A stretch of DNA of 64,000 bases from Limnohabitans sp. Rim8 (GCF_945901735.1 NZ_CAMDLM010000001.1:177893-241892), one strand, 5' to 3'. Counted from the first letter of the stretch, positions 26,332-35,622 are shown. Numbers and translations are program-made. Notes: generated from the sequence alone by a model not told the origin.

Positions 26332-26347
26332 CCGCTTGAAAAAGCGG
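26332..26347. promoter_or_regulatory. short perfect hairpin upstream of pckG
   Basis: CCGCTT and AAGCGG arms separated by four bases, 95 bases upstream of the pckG start in the pckG-modA divergent region. Its role is unknown. Confidence 0.4.
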
Positions 26348-26457
26348 ATGTCACGGCGTTGTCACCAACGGGCCTCGATTTTAGGGAGGCTGCCTGTTTC
26401 GTGCCTGTCAGCTGGGCTGAAAACCTCTTTAAAACTATGCAAAATAAGCATGACATT

Positions 26458-27261
26458 ATGCGGGTTACTGTGGGTTCTGGTTTCAAGCCTCTGCGGCGCT
26501 TTGGATTGTTGGCGGTTTTAGCGGCATCGTGGTTCGCTCCGTGGGCGGCACAGGCGCAAAGCCCGACCCGCATCAAAATCGCTGCCGCCAGCAACCTGAA
26601 GTTTGTGATGGCTGACTTGGCAACCCACTACAGACAACAAACAGGCGTTCAGGTCGATGTGAATCTGGGTGCTTCGGGCAACCTGGCGCGGCAAATTTTG
26701 CAGGGCTTGCCGGTTGAGCAATTCATCTCGGCCGACGAGGTTTGGGTGGCCGAACTGGCCAAAGCCGGGCATACCGTGGACGGAGGGCAGCGTTACGCCA
26801 CGGGCCGCCTGGCGTTGATCGTGCCCAAAAACTCAGCGCTGCCGCTGGCCCAAGGCTTGGTGGCGGTGGTGCGTTCGATGAAGCCGGGCGACAAATTCGC
26901 CATCGCCAACCCGGCGCTGGCCCCCTATGGCGTGGCCGCCGTCCAGGCTTTGCAGCGTGCCGGAGTCGGGCCGCTGCCTGCGCACCAGAAAGTGCTGGGC
27001 GACCACATCGGTCAGTCCACCCAGTTTGTCGCCACGGGCGCAGCGCAGGCGGGCATCTCCGCTCTGGCCCTGGCCCAGGCCCCCGAGATCGCCCACAGCT
27101 TGCAGGTCTTGCCGTTGTCCGCTGATTTGCACGCCCCCCTGCACCAGCGCATGGTGCTGCTCAAGGGCGCGGGTGCGGCGGCGGCAGACTGGCACCGGTT
27201 TTTGCTTAGCCCGTCCGCGCAGGCGGTGTTTGTGCGGCACGGTTACGCCTTGCCGCAATAA
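26458..27261 (+). CDS. modA: molybdate ABC transporter, periplasmic substrate-binding protein
   Basis: A 267-residue precursor with a signal peptide ([15 protein letters not shown], cleavage near AQAQS). The mature ModA domain shows [41 protein letters not shown] and [12 protein letters not shown], including the Ser residues that bind the oxyanion. It delivers molybdate (or tungstate) to ModBC. Neither candidate start (26437 or 26458) has a clear ribosome site; I chose 26458, which gives a normal signal length. modB follows 47 bases later. The window also encodes a molybdenum hydroxylase at 57043-59666 that would need this metal. Confidence 0.93.
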   Translation: MRVTVGSGFKPLRRFGLLAVLAASWFAPWAAQAQSPTRIKIAAASNLKFVMADLATHYRQQTGVQVDVNLGASGNLARQILQGLPVEQFISADEVWVAELAKAGHTVDGGQRYATGRLALIVPKNSALPLAQGLVAVVRSMKPGDKFAIANPALAPYGVAAVQALQRAGVGPLPAHQKVLGDHIGQSTQFVATGAAQAGISALALAQAPEIAHSLQVLPLSADLHAPLHQRMVLLKGAGAAAADWHRFLLSPSAQAVFVRHGYALPQ

Positions 27262-27308
27262 TCCAGCCCCACACCCCACATTTCAGCTCAGCCTTCAAAA
27301 CCCACACC

Positions 27309-27986
27309 ATGGATTGGTCTGCCCTTCACGTATCCCTGAGCCTGGCCGCTCTGACCACCTTGGCTTTGCTGCCAGTGGGTTTGGCGCTGGCCCGCTGGCT
27401 GGCCGTGACCGCCTGGGCCGGGCGGCCGGTGGTCGAAGCGTTGCTGCTGCTGCCCTTGCTGTTGCCCCCCACCGTGATCGGGTTTTACTTTTTGGTGGCC
27501 TTTGGCCAGGGCAGTGCCTTGGGCGCTTGGCTGGCGGCCTCGGGCATTCGGCTGGTGTTCACCCTCGAAGGTTTGCTGTTGGTGAGCGTGCTGGTCAATT
27601 TGCCTTTCATGGTGCAACCCATTCAACGCGCCTTTGCCGCGGTGCCGCACAGCTTGCGGGAGGCGGCTTGGGTGTCGGGCTTGTCCGCTTGGCAGACGTT
27701 TTGGCGCATCGAATTGCCGCTGGCCTGGCCTGGTTTGCTGGCGGGCATGGCGCTCACCGTGGCCCACACCCTGGGCGAATTTGGCGTGGTGCTCATGGTG
27801 GGCGGCAACATCGAAGGCGAGACGCGCACCCTGTCGGTCTCGCTCTATGACAAGGTGCAGGGCATGGATTTGCAGTCGGCCCATGTCATGGCGCTGGCGC
27901 TGGTGGGCGTGTCTTTGCTGGCGCTCACGCTGGTGTTGGCCTTTGACCGGGTGGGCCAACGTGGCCGCGCCTTGCAGGAGCGCTGA
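27309..27986 (+). CDS. modB: molybdate ABC transporter, permease subunit
   Basis: A 225-residue inner-membrane permease with about five transmembrane helices. It contains the PTVIGFYFLVAFGQGS ModB signature near residue 58 and the EAA loop (EAAWVSGLSAWQTFWRIELPLAWPGL split around residue 120) that docks on the ATPase. Its stop overlaps the modC start by one base, so translation is coupled. Confidence 0.95.
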   Translation: MDWSALHVSLSLAALTTLALLPVGLALARWLAVTAWAGRPVVEALLLLPLLLPPTVIGFYFLVAFGQGSALGAWLAASGIRLVFTLEGLLLVSVLVNLPFMVQPIQRAFAAVPHSLREAAWVSGLSAWQTFWRIELPLAWPGLLAGMALTVAHTLGEFGVVLMVGGNIEGETRTLSVSLYDKVQGMDLQSAHVMALALVGVSLLALTLVLAFDRVGQRGRALQER

Positions 27987-29155
27987 TGCAAGGCTTGCAG
28001 GTGCAACTGCGCTCGGCCAGCCCGATTCGGCTGGAAGCCGAATTTGACTGCGGCGCGGGCGAGTTGGTGGCCCTGGTTGGGCCGTCTGGCAGTGGCAAAA
28101 CCAGCATGCTGCGCGCCATTGCCGGGCTGTTGACGCCGGCCGATGTGCAAGGCCAGATTCGGGTGGCGGGCCAGGCATGGCTGGACACGGCAGTGGGCGT
28201 GCAGCTCAGCCCGCAAGAGCGTCGGGCGGGTCTGGTGTTCCAGCATTACGCGCTTTTTCCGCACATGACGGCGCAAGCCAATGTGGCGCTGGCCGCTGGG
28301 TCTGGCTGGTCGAGCGCCGATGTGCAGACTTTGCTGGCCCGTTTGGGGCTGGCCACGCTGAGTCAGCGCAGGCCCTCGCAACTGTCTGGTGGTCAGCAGC
28401 AGCGCGTGGCGTTGGCGCGGGCGCTGGTGCGTGTCATGCCGACGCCCTCTTGGGCTTCAACCCCGACCCCGACCTGTTTGCCCGGTGTGTTGTTGCTGGA
28501 CGAGCCCTTTTCGGCGGTGGACGCGCCCACACGCCAGACGCTGTACCGCGAGCTGGCCGCGCTGCGCCAAAAGGTGTCGGTGCCCATGCTGCTCGTGACA
28601 CACGACCTGGCAGAGGCCCGCCGCCTGGCCGACCGGGTGGTGATCGTGGACGCGGGCCAGACCCTGCAAACCGGCGAGCCCGCCCGTGTGTTTGCCAGCC
28701 CGCGCAACGCCCGGGTGGCCGAACTGGTGGGCATTCAAAACCACTTTGAGGGCCGCTTTTTAAAGGACCAAGCCGGCTGGGGGCGCTTGCGCTGGACCGA
28801 TGCGGCACCCTCAGACGCTGGACTGGACTTGGCGGTGTTCGACAAGAACAAGATCGACGACGGCACCCCGGTGACTTGGGTGCTGAACGGGGAACAGGTG
28901 GACGTGATGGCCGATGGCGAGGCGCCCAGCCTTGCGCCGCTGGGCCACACCCGTTTGCGTTGCCAGTTGCTGGAGGTCTTGTCGTTGGGTGAAATCAGTT
29001 TGTGCACGCTCAGGCCCGAAGCCTTGCCCTGCCAAACCATCACCTTGAACCTGACCAGCCGCCTGTTGCAGCGTTTGCAGGTCGTCTCTGGTGGCTGGGT
29101 TCAGCTTCAGATCGCGCCAGAGGCGCTGCACATCATGCCGGTGCGCACAAAATAA
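27986..29155 (+). CDS. modC: molybdate ABC transporter, ATP-binding protein
   Basis: A 389-residue ABC ATPase: Walker A GPSGSGKTS near residue 33, Q-loop VFQHYALFPHMT, signature LSGGQQQRVALARAL, Walker B LLLDEPFSAVD and the switch VTHD. The C-terminal 140 residues are a Mop/TOBE-like molybdate-binding region (ERFHF-like MPVRTK ending). Between the signature helix and Walker B there is a Pro/Thr-rich stretch about 14 residues longer than usual. It hydrolyses ATP to drive molybdate import with ModB. Confidence 0.94.
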   Translation: MQGLQVQLRSASPIRLEAEFDCGAGELVALVGPSGSGKTSMLRAIAGLLTPADVQGQIRVAGQAWLDTAVGVQLSPQERRAGLVFQHYALFPHMTAQANVALAAGSGWSSADVQTLLARLGLATLSQRRPSQLSGGQQQRVALARALVRVMPTPSWASTPTPTCLPGVLLLDEPFSAVDAPTRQTLYRELAALRQKVSVPMLLVTHDLAEARRLADRVVIVDAGQTLQTGEPARVFASPRNARVAELVGIQNHFEGRFLKDQAGWGRLRWTDAAPSDAGLDLAVFDKNKIDDGTPVTWVLNGEQVDVMADGEAPSLAPLGHTRLRCQLLEVLSLGEISLCTLRPEALPCQTITLNLTSRLLQRLQVVSGGWVQLQIAPEALHIMPVRTK

Positions 29156-29184
29156 AACCCGCAAAGCGCGCGCTGTTGCGGGTT
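29151..29184 (-). terminator. terminator between modC and the small membrane-protein gene
   Basis: A perfect nine-base stem (AACCCGCAA with TTGCGGGTT) with an 11-base loop. On the minus strand it is followed by TTTTATTTT, so it ends the minus-strand transcript; it may also slow modC read-through. Confidence 0.75.
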
Positions 29185-29232
29185 GGGCTTGGAGGGTGCG
29201 GCCTTGGCGGGGCACCCGACGGGGACGGGGCT

Positions 29233-29367
29233 TCAGGCCATGACCACGGCAATGAAGGCCAACAAGAAAATCAACACGGCACCTGCGGCCGGGATGACCA
29301 CGGGAATGTGCTTGACCACGTTTTCCACGGGGTCGTCAGAATTGTGTGCGTCGTTGTGATTGGACAT
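29233..29367 (-). CDS. small single-pass membrane protein
   Basis: A 44-residue protein: a polar His/Asn/Asp-rich N-terminus (MSNHNDAHNSDDPVENVVK) and one hydrophobic helix (IPVVIPAAGAVLIFLLAFIA) at the C-terminal end. The ATG at 29367 has a GAGG box; the longer frame to 29439 would have no membrane logic. A terminator follows. The function is unknown, but size and layout resemble small subunits or accessory peptides of respiratory membrane complexes (inference only). Confidence 0.6.
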   Translation of the reverse strand: MSNHNDAHNSDDPVENVVKHIPVVIPAAGAVLIFLLAFIAVVMA

Positions 29368-29435
29368 GGGGGACCTCAGAACAAGAATGGCGGTATTGTA
29401 GCCATGACCGGCTGGCGGGCCACTGACAACCCGGC

Positions 29436-29861
29436 TCACATCAGGGCATAGGTGGTGTTGGCCCGAAAAACGCTCTTGCCGTCGTCGGCCCCGGCCAAGT
29501 CAATCTCGCCAAAGGCCATGGCCTTGCCTGCGCGCAGCACCCGCGCCGTGACCAGCGCGTCCTGGCCTGACAGCGGTTTCATGAAGCTGCTGGACAGCTG
29601 CACGGTGCCGCAGGGCCGGAACTGCCCAAAGTGGCTGATCAGCGCCAGCACCATGGCCGTGTCGGCGGCCGCCATCATGGCCTGACCGCACAGCATGCCG
29701 CCCACCCGCGACAACTGGTCGCTTTGCGGCAAGCGCAGTGTCACGCTGTCGGCATCGAAACGCTCGACCTGCAGGTTCAGCGACTGCACCCAAGGGGCGA
29801 ACAATTCTGCCAAGGCTTGTTGCAAGGTGTCGCGGCTCACTGGGGGCTGGGAAGGTGTCAT
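29436..29861 (-). CDS. PaaI family thioesterase (hotdog fold)
   Basis: A 141-residue hotdog protein with the PaaI-like core: RVGGMLCGQAMMAAADTAMVLAL holds the central helix and the GGxxxGG-like loop, and TVQLSSSFMKPL and VFRANTTYAL form the later strands. The family hydrolyses acyl- or aryl-CoA thioesters. A conserved active-site Asp in AAADTA replaces the usual Asp/Glu of the helix. It is on the minus strand upstream of the small membrane-protein gene. Substrate unknown. Confidence 0.88.
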   Translation of the reverse strand: MTPSQPPVSRDTLQQALAELFAPWVQSLNLQVERFDADSVTLRLPQSDQLSRVGGMLCGQAMMAAADTAMVLALISHFGQFRPCGTVQLSSSFMKPLSGQDALVTARVLRAGKAMAFGEIDLAGADDGKSVFRANTTYALM

Positions 29862-29930
29862 GGCTGGCTTGGGGCGAGGTGCGGGTCGGGGCAGGCCCAG
29901 CGGGTTGAGGATTCCCTGGGATTATCCCGT

Positions 29931-29954
29931 GCGATGGCGATGGCGATGGCGATG
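29931..29954 (+). repeat. short tandem repeat, hexamer GCGATG x4
   Basis: Four exact copies of a six-base unit lie in the 203-base spacer between the thioesterase and aminotransferase genes, in the upstream region of the divergent pair. The unit length would not shift a reading frame. Confidence 0.8.
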
Positions 29955-30064
29955 CGGGGCAAGCTGCATTTTCTGCCGGTGAGCCAGCTATCGCCCTGGG
30001 CACAGGCAGGGCGCACCTGCCGACTTAAACTGAAAGGTCTCATTCACCGACCAGCAGGCATGGC

Positions 30065-31270
30065 ATGAACCGTTTTTCACCGTCCACTCCCCGCATCCCC
30101 GGCATCCGCTTTGTGCATTCGCCGGGGCCCACCCATGTGCCCGACGAGGTCATGCACGCCATGCAGCGGCCCATGACCGATTTGTCCGACCCTCGGGTGG
30201 CGGCCATGATTGCCGAATGTGAAAGCGGCATGAAGCGGCTGCTGCGCAGTCCGCGCTCTGATGTGTTCTTGTTTGCCAGCAACGGGCACGGCATGTGGGA
30301 GTCGGCGGCGGCCAACCTGGCCTCGGCGAAGCACACTTTGCTGTTGGCGGGTTCGGGCCATTTCTCGGACCAGTGGGCCCTCCAGATCGAGGGCATGGGC
30401 ATCGCCTTGCAGCGTACGCCTTACCAAGAGGGTCACCCCTTTGACGTGGCTGCGATCGAGCAAGCCCTGCGCGAAGACACCAGCCACCGCATCAGCGCGG
30501 TGCTGGTGGTCCACACCGACACGGCCAGCGGCGTGACCAGCGATTTGGCGGCGGTGCGCCGCGCCATCGACGCGGCGGCGCACCCGGCGTTGTATGTGGT
30601 GGACGTGGTGGCCTCGCTGGCCGCCAGCCCGTTTGACATGGACGCCTTGTGCGTGGACGTGGCCCTGGGCAGCTCGCAAAAGGGTTTGATGATGCCGCCT
30701 GGTTTGGGCTTTGTGGCCGTGAACGCCAAAGCCATGGAATGGTCAGCCCGCCACGCCGAACCGCGTTTTTACTGGGACTGGCAACGCCGCGACAGCGACA
30801 ACCAGTCGGCCAAGTTTTGCGGCACGCCGCCGCTGGCCCACATCGCCGGGCTGGAGATGGCCATTGCCTTGCTCGAAGAAGAAGGCTTGCCCAATGTCTG
30901 GGCGCGCCACCAACGTCTGGCGGGCGCGGTGCATGCAGCGGTCGAGCGCTGGGCAGTGCCGGAGGCCATGCGGTTTCATGCCCGCTTGCCCGAGACACGC
31001 TCGGCCTCGGTCACCGCCATCGAGGTGGCCCCGGGCATCGACCCCGAAGCGCTGCGCACGGTGGCGCGCGAACGCTTTCAGGTCGCCATGGCGGGGGGCT
31101 TGGGGCCTTTGGCCGGACGGGTGTTTCGCATCGGCCATCTGGGCGACATGAACGAGCCCATGATTTTGGGCGCGCTGGCCGGTATCGAGGCGGCCATGAC
31201 GGTGCAAAAAATCCCCTTTGGCACCGATGGTGTCGCGGCGGCGGTGGCGTTCTTGGCGGCGCAGACCTGA
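30065..31270 (+). CDS. class V aminotransferase (alanine-glyoxylate/serine-glyoxylate type)
   Basis: A 401-residue PLP enzyme of fold type I. It starts IRFVHSPGPTHVPDEVMHAM (substrate-binding opening near residues 15-33), has the VVDVVASLAASPFDMD Asp region near residue 180 and the Schiff-base Lys in GSSQKGLMMPPG near residue 205. Members transfer the amino group of Ala or Ser to glyoxylate, or cleave related amino acids. It stands alone between a divergent thioesterase and a convergent membrane-protein gene. The exact substrates are not resolved. Confidence 0.9.
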   Translation: MNRFSPSTPRIPGIRFVHSPGPTHVPDEVMHAMQRPMTDLSDPRVAAMIAECESGMKRLLRSPRSDVFLFASNGHGMWESAAANLASAKHTLLLAGSGHFSDQWALQIEGMGIALQRTPYQEGHPFDVAAIEQALREDTSHRISAVLVVHTDTASGVTSDLAAVRRAIDAAAHPALYVVDVVASLAASPFDMDALCVDVALGSSQKGLMMPPGLGFVAVNAKAMEWSARHAEPRFYWDWQRRDSDNQSAKFCGTPPLAHIAGLEMAIALLEEEGLPNVWARHQRLAGAVHAAVERWAVPEAMRFHARLPETRSASVTAIEVAPGIDPEALRTVARERFQVAMAGGLGPLAGRVFRIGHLGDMNEPMILGALAGIEAAMTVQKIPFGTDGVAAAVAFLAAQT

Positions 31271-31287
31271 GCCGGCGTGCCTCACGT

Positions 31288-31884
31288 TCAGGGCGCATGC
31301 GGATTTTTGGGGTTACCCATCCACGCCGTCAAAGAAGAGCGCATGGCTTCTTCCACCGACATGTCCAGCACCTGCACCCAATCGCGGGGCACAAACACGG
31401 TGTAGCCACCAATCATGTAGCCCATGGGCAGGTACACCGCCAGGTGCTGCTGGGTTTGCGCATCCAGGGGCAAATCGGCCAGGCTTTGGCGCGTGACCAA
31501 GCCGATGATGGACAAGTCGGTGTTCGGTTTTTTCAGCAACACCACCTGTTGCACGTCGCGTTCGTGGGGCGCGAAATAGTCGGCAAAACTTTTCAGCGAC
31601 GAGTAGATGCTTTTGACCAAGGGCAAATTGGTGAAGGGCAATTCAACCCAGTCCAGCACCCGCGTCATGAAGGGCTGCGACACCAAAAAGCCCAGCACCA
31701 AAATGAACCCGGTGCCCAGCACAATGCCCAGGCCCGGCAGGTAAAAGTCACCGGTGATCGGGCCCAGTAAACGCATGGCCGAGGCTTCGACCCAGGCGAC
31801 GAACAGGTAGAGCACGTAGACCGTGAGACCCACCGGCAAAAAGCTGATCAGACCCCGAAAAAAATAAGCGTAGAGGCGTTTCAT
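31288..31884 (-). CDS. DUF502 family membrane protein
   Basis: A 198-residue protein with two N-terminal transmembrane helices (FRGLISFLPVGLTVYVLYLFV and GLGIVLGTGFILVLGFLVS, each near residues 10-30 and 52-72) and a soluble C-terminal domain carrying the family stretches LPLVKSIYSSLK, VVLLKKPN and YMIGGYTVFVPRDWV. The start at 31884 matches the family; the very long open frame extending to 33099 is antisense to another gene. DUF502 proteins have no established biochemical role. Confidence 0.92.
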   Translation of the reverse strand: MKRLYAYFFRGLISFLPVGLTVYVLYLFVAWVEASAMRLLGPITGDFYLPGLGIVLGTGFILVLGFLVSQPFMTRVLDWVELPFTNLPLVKSIYSSLKSFADYFAPHERDVQQVVLLKKPNTDLSIIGLVTRQSLADLPLDAQTQQHLAVYLPMGYMIGGYTVFVPRDWVQVLDMSVEEAMRSSLTAWMGNPKNPHAP

Positions 31885-31968
31885 GCCCGAGATTGTGACC
31901 GGGTGAGAAAAAACCGAAAGCACAGGGGATAGACGAGTCCCCGGGTGCTGCTGCATGATGCTCGGCTT

Positions 31969-33207
31969 ATGAACTCTTCCATCCTTGTTTTGGGCGCGGG
32001 CATGGTGGGCACCTGCACCGCCTTGCATTTGCAGCAGCGCGGCTTTGACGTGACGCTGGTGGACCGGCGTGCGCCGGGCCAAGAAACATCCATGGGCAAT
32101 GCGGGCCTGATCCAGCGCGAGGCGGTCGAGCCTTATGCCTTTCCGCGTGAGCCGGGCTTTTTGCTGGACGTGGCCTTGGGGCGCGGTGCCCAAGTGCATT
32201 GGCACGCCCAAGGGCTGTGGCAAATGGGCAGAGCGCTGCTGCGCTACCGGCACCACTCGCACCCCCAGCGTCATACGCAGGCCACCCAAGCCTACAGCCG
32301 CCTGATCGCCCACGCCACGGCTGAACATGATCCGCTGATCGCGGCGGCGGAGGCGCAAGACTTGGTCTCGCGGGAAGGTTTTCGCTTTGTGTTCCGCACG
32401 GCCGAAGCGTTCGACGCGGCGGCGCAGCGGGCCGAAGATTTGCACACGCGTTTTGGTGTGCGCTCCCAAGCAGAAAACACGGCCCAATTGGCGCTGGCCG
32501 AACCGGCCTTGCAAAAACCCTTGGCCGGCGCGGTGCACTGGCTGGACCCGTGGGCAGTGAATGACCCGGGCGCCTTGGTGCAGCGCTATGCCGACCTGTT
32601 TGTGGCGCGTGGCGGCCGTGTGTTGACGGGGGACGCGGCCAGCTTGCAGGCGCAGGGCGCGGAATGGTCGGTGCACACCACCGAAGGCCTGGTGCATGCC
32701 CAGCAGGCTGTGCTGGCGCTGGGGCCCTGGTCCGATGGTTTGATCCGCACGCTGGGTTACCACTACCCGCTGTTCATCAAACGCGGCTACCACCAGCACT
32801 ACACCCCGCCCGTCCCAGTGCGGCAACCCCTGCTCGACGCCGAGCGCGGCTATGTGCTGGCGCCCATGCAACGCGGCTTGCGCCTGACCACCGGGGCCGA
32901 GTTTGCCCCCATCGATGCCCCGCCCACGCCGGTGCAACTGGCCAAGGCCGAAGCGCTGGCGCGGGAATGGATCGACCTGGGCCAGCCCCTGCCCGAGCCG
33001 CCTTGGCTCGGCGCACGCCCTTGCACGGCGGACATGTTGCCCGTGATGGGCCCGGCACCGCGACACCCTGGGCTGTGGTTCAACTTTGGCCACGCGCACC
33101 AGGGCTTCACCATGGGCCCGGTGGCCGGTCGACTGCTGGCCGAGATGGTTGGCGGTGAGCCGACTTGCGTCGATCCGATGCCTTATGGGCCCGGGCGGTT
33201 TGGGTGA
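31969..33207 (+). CDS. FAD-dependent amino-acid oxidase/dehydrogenase (DadA-like)
   Basis: A 412-residue flavoprotein. It opens with the ADP-binding motif ILVLGAGMVGTCTALHLQQ, followed by TLVDRRAPGQETSMGNAGLIQ, typical of D-amino-acid dehydrogenases. The C-terminal part has the second FAD contact WFNFGHAHQGFTMGPVAGRLLAEM. Such enzymes oxidise D-amino acids or glycine-type substrates to oxoacids and ammonia. It stands alone; substrate and electron acceptor are undetermined. Confidence 0.9.
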   Translation: MNSSILVLGAGMVGTCTALHLQQRGFDVTLVDRRAPGQETSMGNAGLIQREAVEPYAFPREPGFLLDVALGRGAQVHWHAQGLWQMGRALLRYRHHSHPQRHTQATQAYSRLIAHATAEHDPLIAAAEAQDLVSREGFRFVFRTAEAFDAAAQRAEDLHTRFGVRSQAENTAQLALAEPALQKPLAGAVHWLDPWAVNDPGALVQRYADLFVARGGRVLTGDAASLQAQGAEWSVHTTEGLVHAQQAVLALGPWSDGLIRTLGYHYPLFIKRGYHQHYTPPVPVRQPLLDAERGYVLAPMQRGLRLTTGAEFAPIDAPPTPVQLAKAEALAREWIDLGQPLPEPPWLGARPCTADMLPVMGPAPRHPGLWFNFGHAHQGFTMGPVAGRLLAEMVGGEPTCVDPMPYGPGRFG

Positions 33208-33264
33208 TCAGGGCCGGCGCATTGGAAGCCAGCGCTCGGGTTTGGCTGGGGCCAGATACCAGTT

Positions 33265-33738
33265 TCAGCACACCCGGTAAAAGCTCAAAAACACCCCATC
33301 GGGTGCCCGCCGCCCGCTGCCGATGAACTGGCTCTCGCTCAGCCAGGCCCATTGCGGCGCGGTGGCTTCAAGCTTGGGTTGGCAGCGAAAGTAAACCTCG
33401 TCCGGGTTGACTGGCTGGCCGCTCATGATGCGCTGCGAGTTCTCGAGCGAGGCCACGCGCAAGGCGGTGTTTTGCACAAACACCCGGCTGCCATCGTCCA
33501 GCTCGATCACATAGCGCGCGTCCAGATGCGCTTGCGTGCCGCCTTCCAAGATCAGCTGAAAGTCGGCACCCCCGGCCAACACTTTGCCGTTCACGCGGGG
33601 GCCGGTGACGTTGCCACCGGTGATGGGGATCATGCGGCGCAAACCGGCGGGTGTGTGGCCCACTTCCACCGGCGCGGCAATGGTCACGGCCAGGTCGCAC
33701 AGGTGTTCGAGTTGGGGTGGGGGAAGGGTTTCGGTCAT
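33265..33738 (-). CDS. DUF3237 family protein
   Basis: A 157-residue protein with the DUF3237 beta-rich pattern: GLRRMIPITGGNVTGPRVNGKVL near residues 35-57 and GADFQLILEGGTQAHLDARYVI following. The start at 33738 is used because the longer frame to 33777 adds residues not found in the family. No biochemical function is established; members are often next to aromatic-degradation genes, which is not clearly the case here. Confidence 0.88.
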   Translation of the reverse strand: MTETLPPPQLEHLCDLAVTIAAPVEVGHTPAGLRRMIPITGGNVTGPRVNGKVLAGGADFQLILEGGTQAHLDARYVIELDDGSRVFVQNTALRVASLENSQRIMSGQPVNPDEVYFRCQPKLEATAPQWAWLSESQFIGSGRRAPDGVFLSFYRVC

Positions 33739-33903
33739 GGGCGGCCTTTGCACGGTGGGCTCATTATCGGGTCTCACTCATGCGCCCCGCCCATCAGAAC
33801 GATGAAGCTTCTTTTGGGTAAACCTTGGGTCGATCCTCTTGTGACGACCTATCGGCCCGACCCGTTCGCTGGTTGGGCTTGTCATTTGGGAGGCGCGCTG
33901 GTG

Positions 33904-34881
33904 TCAGTCCAGACTCAAACCGATCTTGCGCGACACCGCGCCCCACTTGGCAAAGTCCTTGGCCACTTTGGCGACCGCCTGCTCGGGTGTGCTGCCCATC
34001 ACGGTCTGGTCGGATGCCCTGAGGCGCTCGGTGGCTTCTGGGGTGCGCAGCGCGTCAACCACCGCTTGGCGGAATTTGGCCACGATGTCATCGGGCACTT
34101 GTTTGGGGGCCATCAAGATCAGGCTGAAGTCGGCCTCATAGCCTTTCACCCCAGCTTCGTCCATGGTGGGCACTTCGGGCAAAGAGGGCGCTCGCGCTTG
34201 GCCCGACACCGCCAGCGCCGTCAACTTGCCCGAGCGCACATGGGGCAGCACCGTGGGCCCGGCCAGCAGACCGCAAGGCACCTGGTTGGCCAGCACGTCC
34301 TGCATGGCGGGGGCCGGGCCTTTGTAGGGGATGTGCGTCATCTGCATGCCGGTCATGCTCAGCAGCAATTCTGTGGACAAGTGCCCCGGCACACCCGCGC
34401 CGCCGGAGGCATAGCTCAAGGGCATGGTTTTGGATTTGGCGATCAGCTCGGACACTGTTTTGACACCCAGCGAAGGGTTGCACACCAGGGTCTGGCTGAA
34501 CGAAGACAGCACGCTGATGGGCTTCAAGTCATCGAGCTTAAAGGGCATGGATTTGTAAACATGCGGGTTGACGGTGAGCAGCGTGTCGGTCGCGAACAAA
34601 AAGGTGTAGCCATCGGGAGCGGCCCGCGCCACGGTGGCCGCACCGATGTTGCCACCGGCCCCGGGCTGGTTCTCGATCACGATGGGTTGCTTGAGGTTGG
34701 CCAGTATTCTTTCGGCCGCTGTGCGCATGACCAGATCAGTGGGCCCGCCGGGTGGAAAAGGAATGACGACTTTGATGGGGCGCTGAGGCCAGGCTTGGGC
34801 CAGGGCGCTGCTGCTGACAGCCAAAGCCAACAAAACCGATGCGGTCCAGCCCAGGTGGCGAAAACTCAGGGATGCAATCAT
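33904..34881 (-). CDS. Bug family periplasmic substrate-binding protein
   Basis: A 325-residue precursor with a signal peptide (LGWTASVLLALAVSSSALAQA). The mature part opens WPQRPIKVVIPFPPGGPTDLV and has the IVIENQPGAGGNIGAATVARA and ADGYTFLFATDTLLTV-type segments and THIPYKGPAPAM. No TctAB partners are present. It lies 27 bases downstream of the YebC-family gene on the same strand, but functional linkage is doubtful. Confidence 0.94.
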   Translation of the reverse strand: MIASLSFRHLGWTASVLLALAVSSSALAQAWPQRPIKVVIPFPPGGPTDLVMRTAAERILANLKQPIVIENQPGAGGNIGAATVARAAPDGYTFLFATDTLLTVNPHVYKSMPFKLDDLKPISVLSSFSQTLVCNPSLGVKTVSELIAKSKTMPLSYASGGAGVPGHLSTELLLSMTGMQMTHIPYKGPAPAMQDVLANQVPCGLLAGPTVLPHVRSGKLTALAVSGQARAPSLPEVPTMDEAGVKGYEADFSLILMAPKQVPDDIVAKFRQAVVDALRTPEATERLRASDQTVMGSTPEQAVAKVAKDFAKWGAVSRKIGLSLD

Positions 34882-34908
34882 GTGTAACTCCTGACAAATT
34901 GAAAGGCG

Positions 34909-35622
34909 TTAGCCTAGCAGACCCACAAACACGTTTTGCACGTCGTCGTTGTTGTCGATCGCGCCCAAGAAGGCTTCGACTTCTTCGAGTTGTTCGGCGC
35001 TCAGGTTGGCCGGGTCGACCGGGTTTTTGGGTTTGTAGCCCAGCTTGGCCGACACCACGGTGAAGCCGTGTTCGGGCAGGGCGCGGCTGACCAGGTCCAG
35101 GTCGGTCGCCTCGCTGATGAACACCGTCACACCGTCTTCGTCGGCAGGCTCAAAGTCTTGCGCGCCCGCTTCGATGGCGGCCAGCTCGGGGTCGGCGCCG
35201 GCCTGGGCGGGTTCGGCTTCGATGAAACCCACATGGTCAAAGTCCCAAGACACCGAGCCTGAAGTGCCTTGCTGGCCCTTGCGAAACAGCACGCGCATCT
35301 CTGACGCGCTGCGGTTGACGTTGTCGGTCAGCACCTCGATCATCACCGGCACTTGGTGCGGTGCAAAGCCTTCGTAGATCACGCGCTCAAAGCTGACCGC
35401 ATCGCCCAGCAGGCCTGCGCCTTTCTTGATGGCGCGCTCCAGCGTTTCCTTGGGCATGGACACCTTGCGGGCTTGCTCGACCACCAAGCGCAGGCGCGAG
35501 TTGGCGGACGGGTCAGCGCCATTGCGCGCCGCGATCATGATGTCCTTGGCCAAGCGGCCAAACAATTTGCCGCGGGCATCGGCTGCCTGTGCCTTGCCTT
35601 TTGCTTTCCACTGCGCGCCCAT
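34909..35622 (-). CDS. YebC/PmpR family DNA-binding protein
   Basis: A 237-residue three-domain YebC protein starting [21 protein letters not shown], with the [30 protein letters not shown] block near residues 40-70 and the acidic C-terminal domains. Members act as transcription regulators (PmpR) or, as recently shown for YebC proteins, in translation of proline-rich stretches. The short C-terminal tail FVGLLG is present. It precedes a Bug gene on the minus strand. Confidence 0.95.
   Translation of the reverse strand: MGAQWKAKGKAQAADARGKLFGRLAKDIMIAARNGADPSANSRLRLVVEQARKVSMPKETLERAIKKGAGLLGDAVSFERVIYEGFAPHQVPVMIEVLTDNVNRSASEMRVLFRKGQQGTSGSVSWDFDHVGFIEAEPAQAGADPELAAIEAGAQDFEPADEDGVTVFISEATDLDLVSRALPEHGFTVVSAKLGYKPKNPVDPANLSAEQLEEVEAFLGAIDNNDDVQNVFVGLLG

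Noticed and set aside
26437..26464. ATGC/GCAT repeats near the modA start as a ModE operator
   Set aside because: They do not match the ModE consensus well and overlap the uncertain start codon, so the assignment would be a guess.
26238..26594. N-terminal extension of pckG
   Set aside because: The open frame continues by chance through the leader hairpins; the family N-terminus fits the ATG at 26237.
31288..33099. 603-residue minus-strand open frame containing the DUF502 protein
   Set aside because: The upstream two thirds are antisense to the DadA-like gene, with His/Gln/Arg-rich translation typical of shadow frames; only the DUF502 part from 31884 is real.
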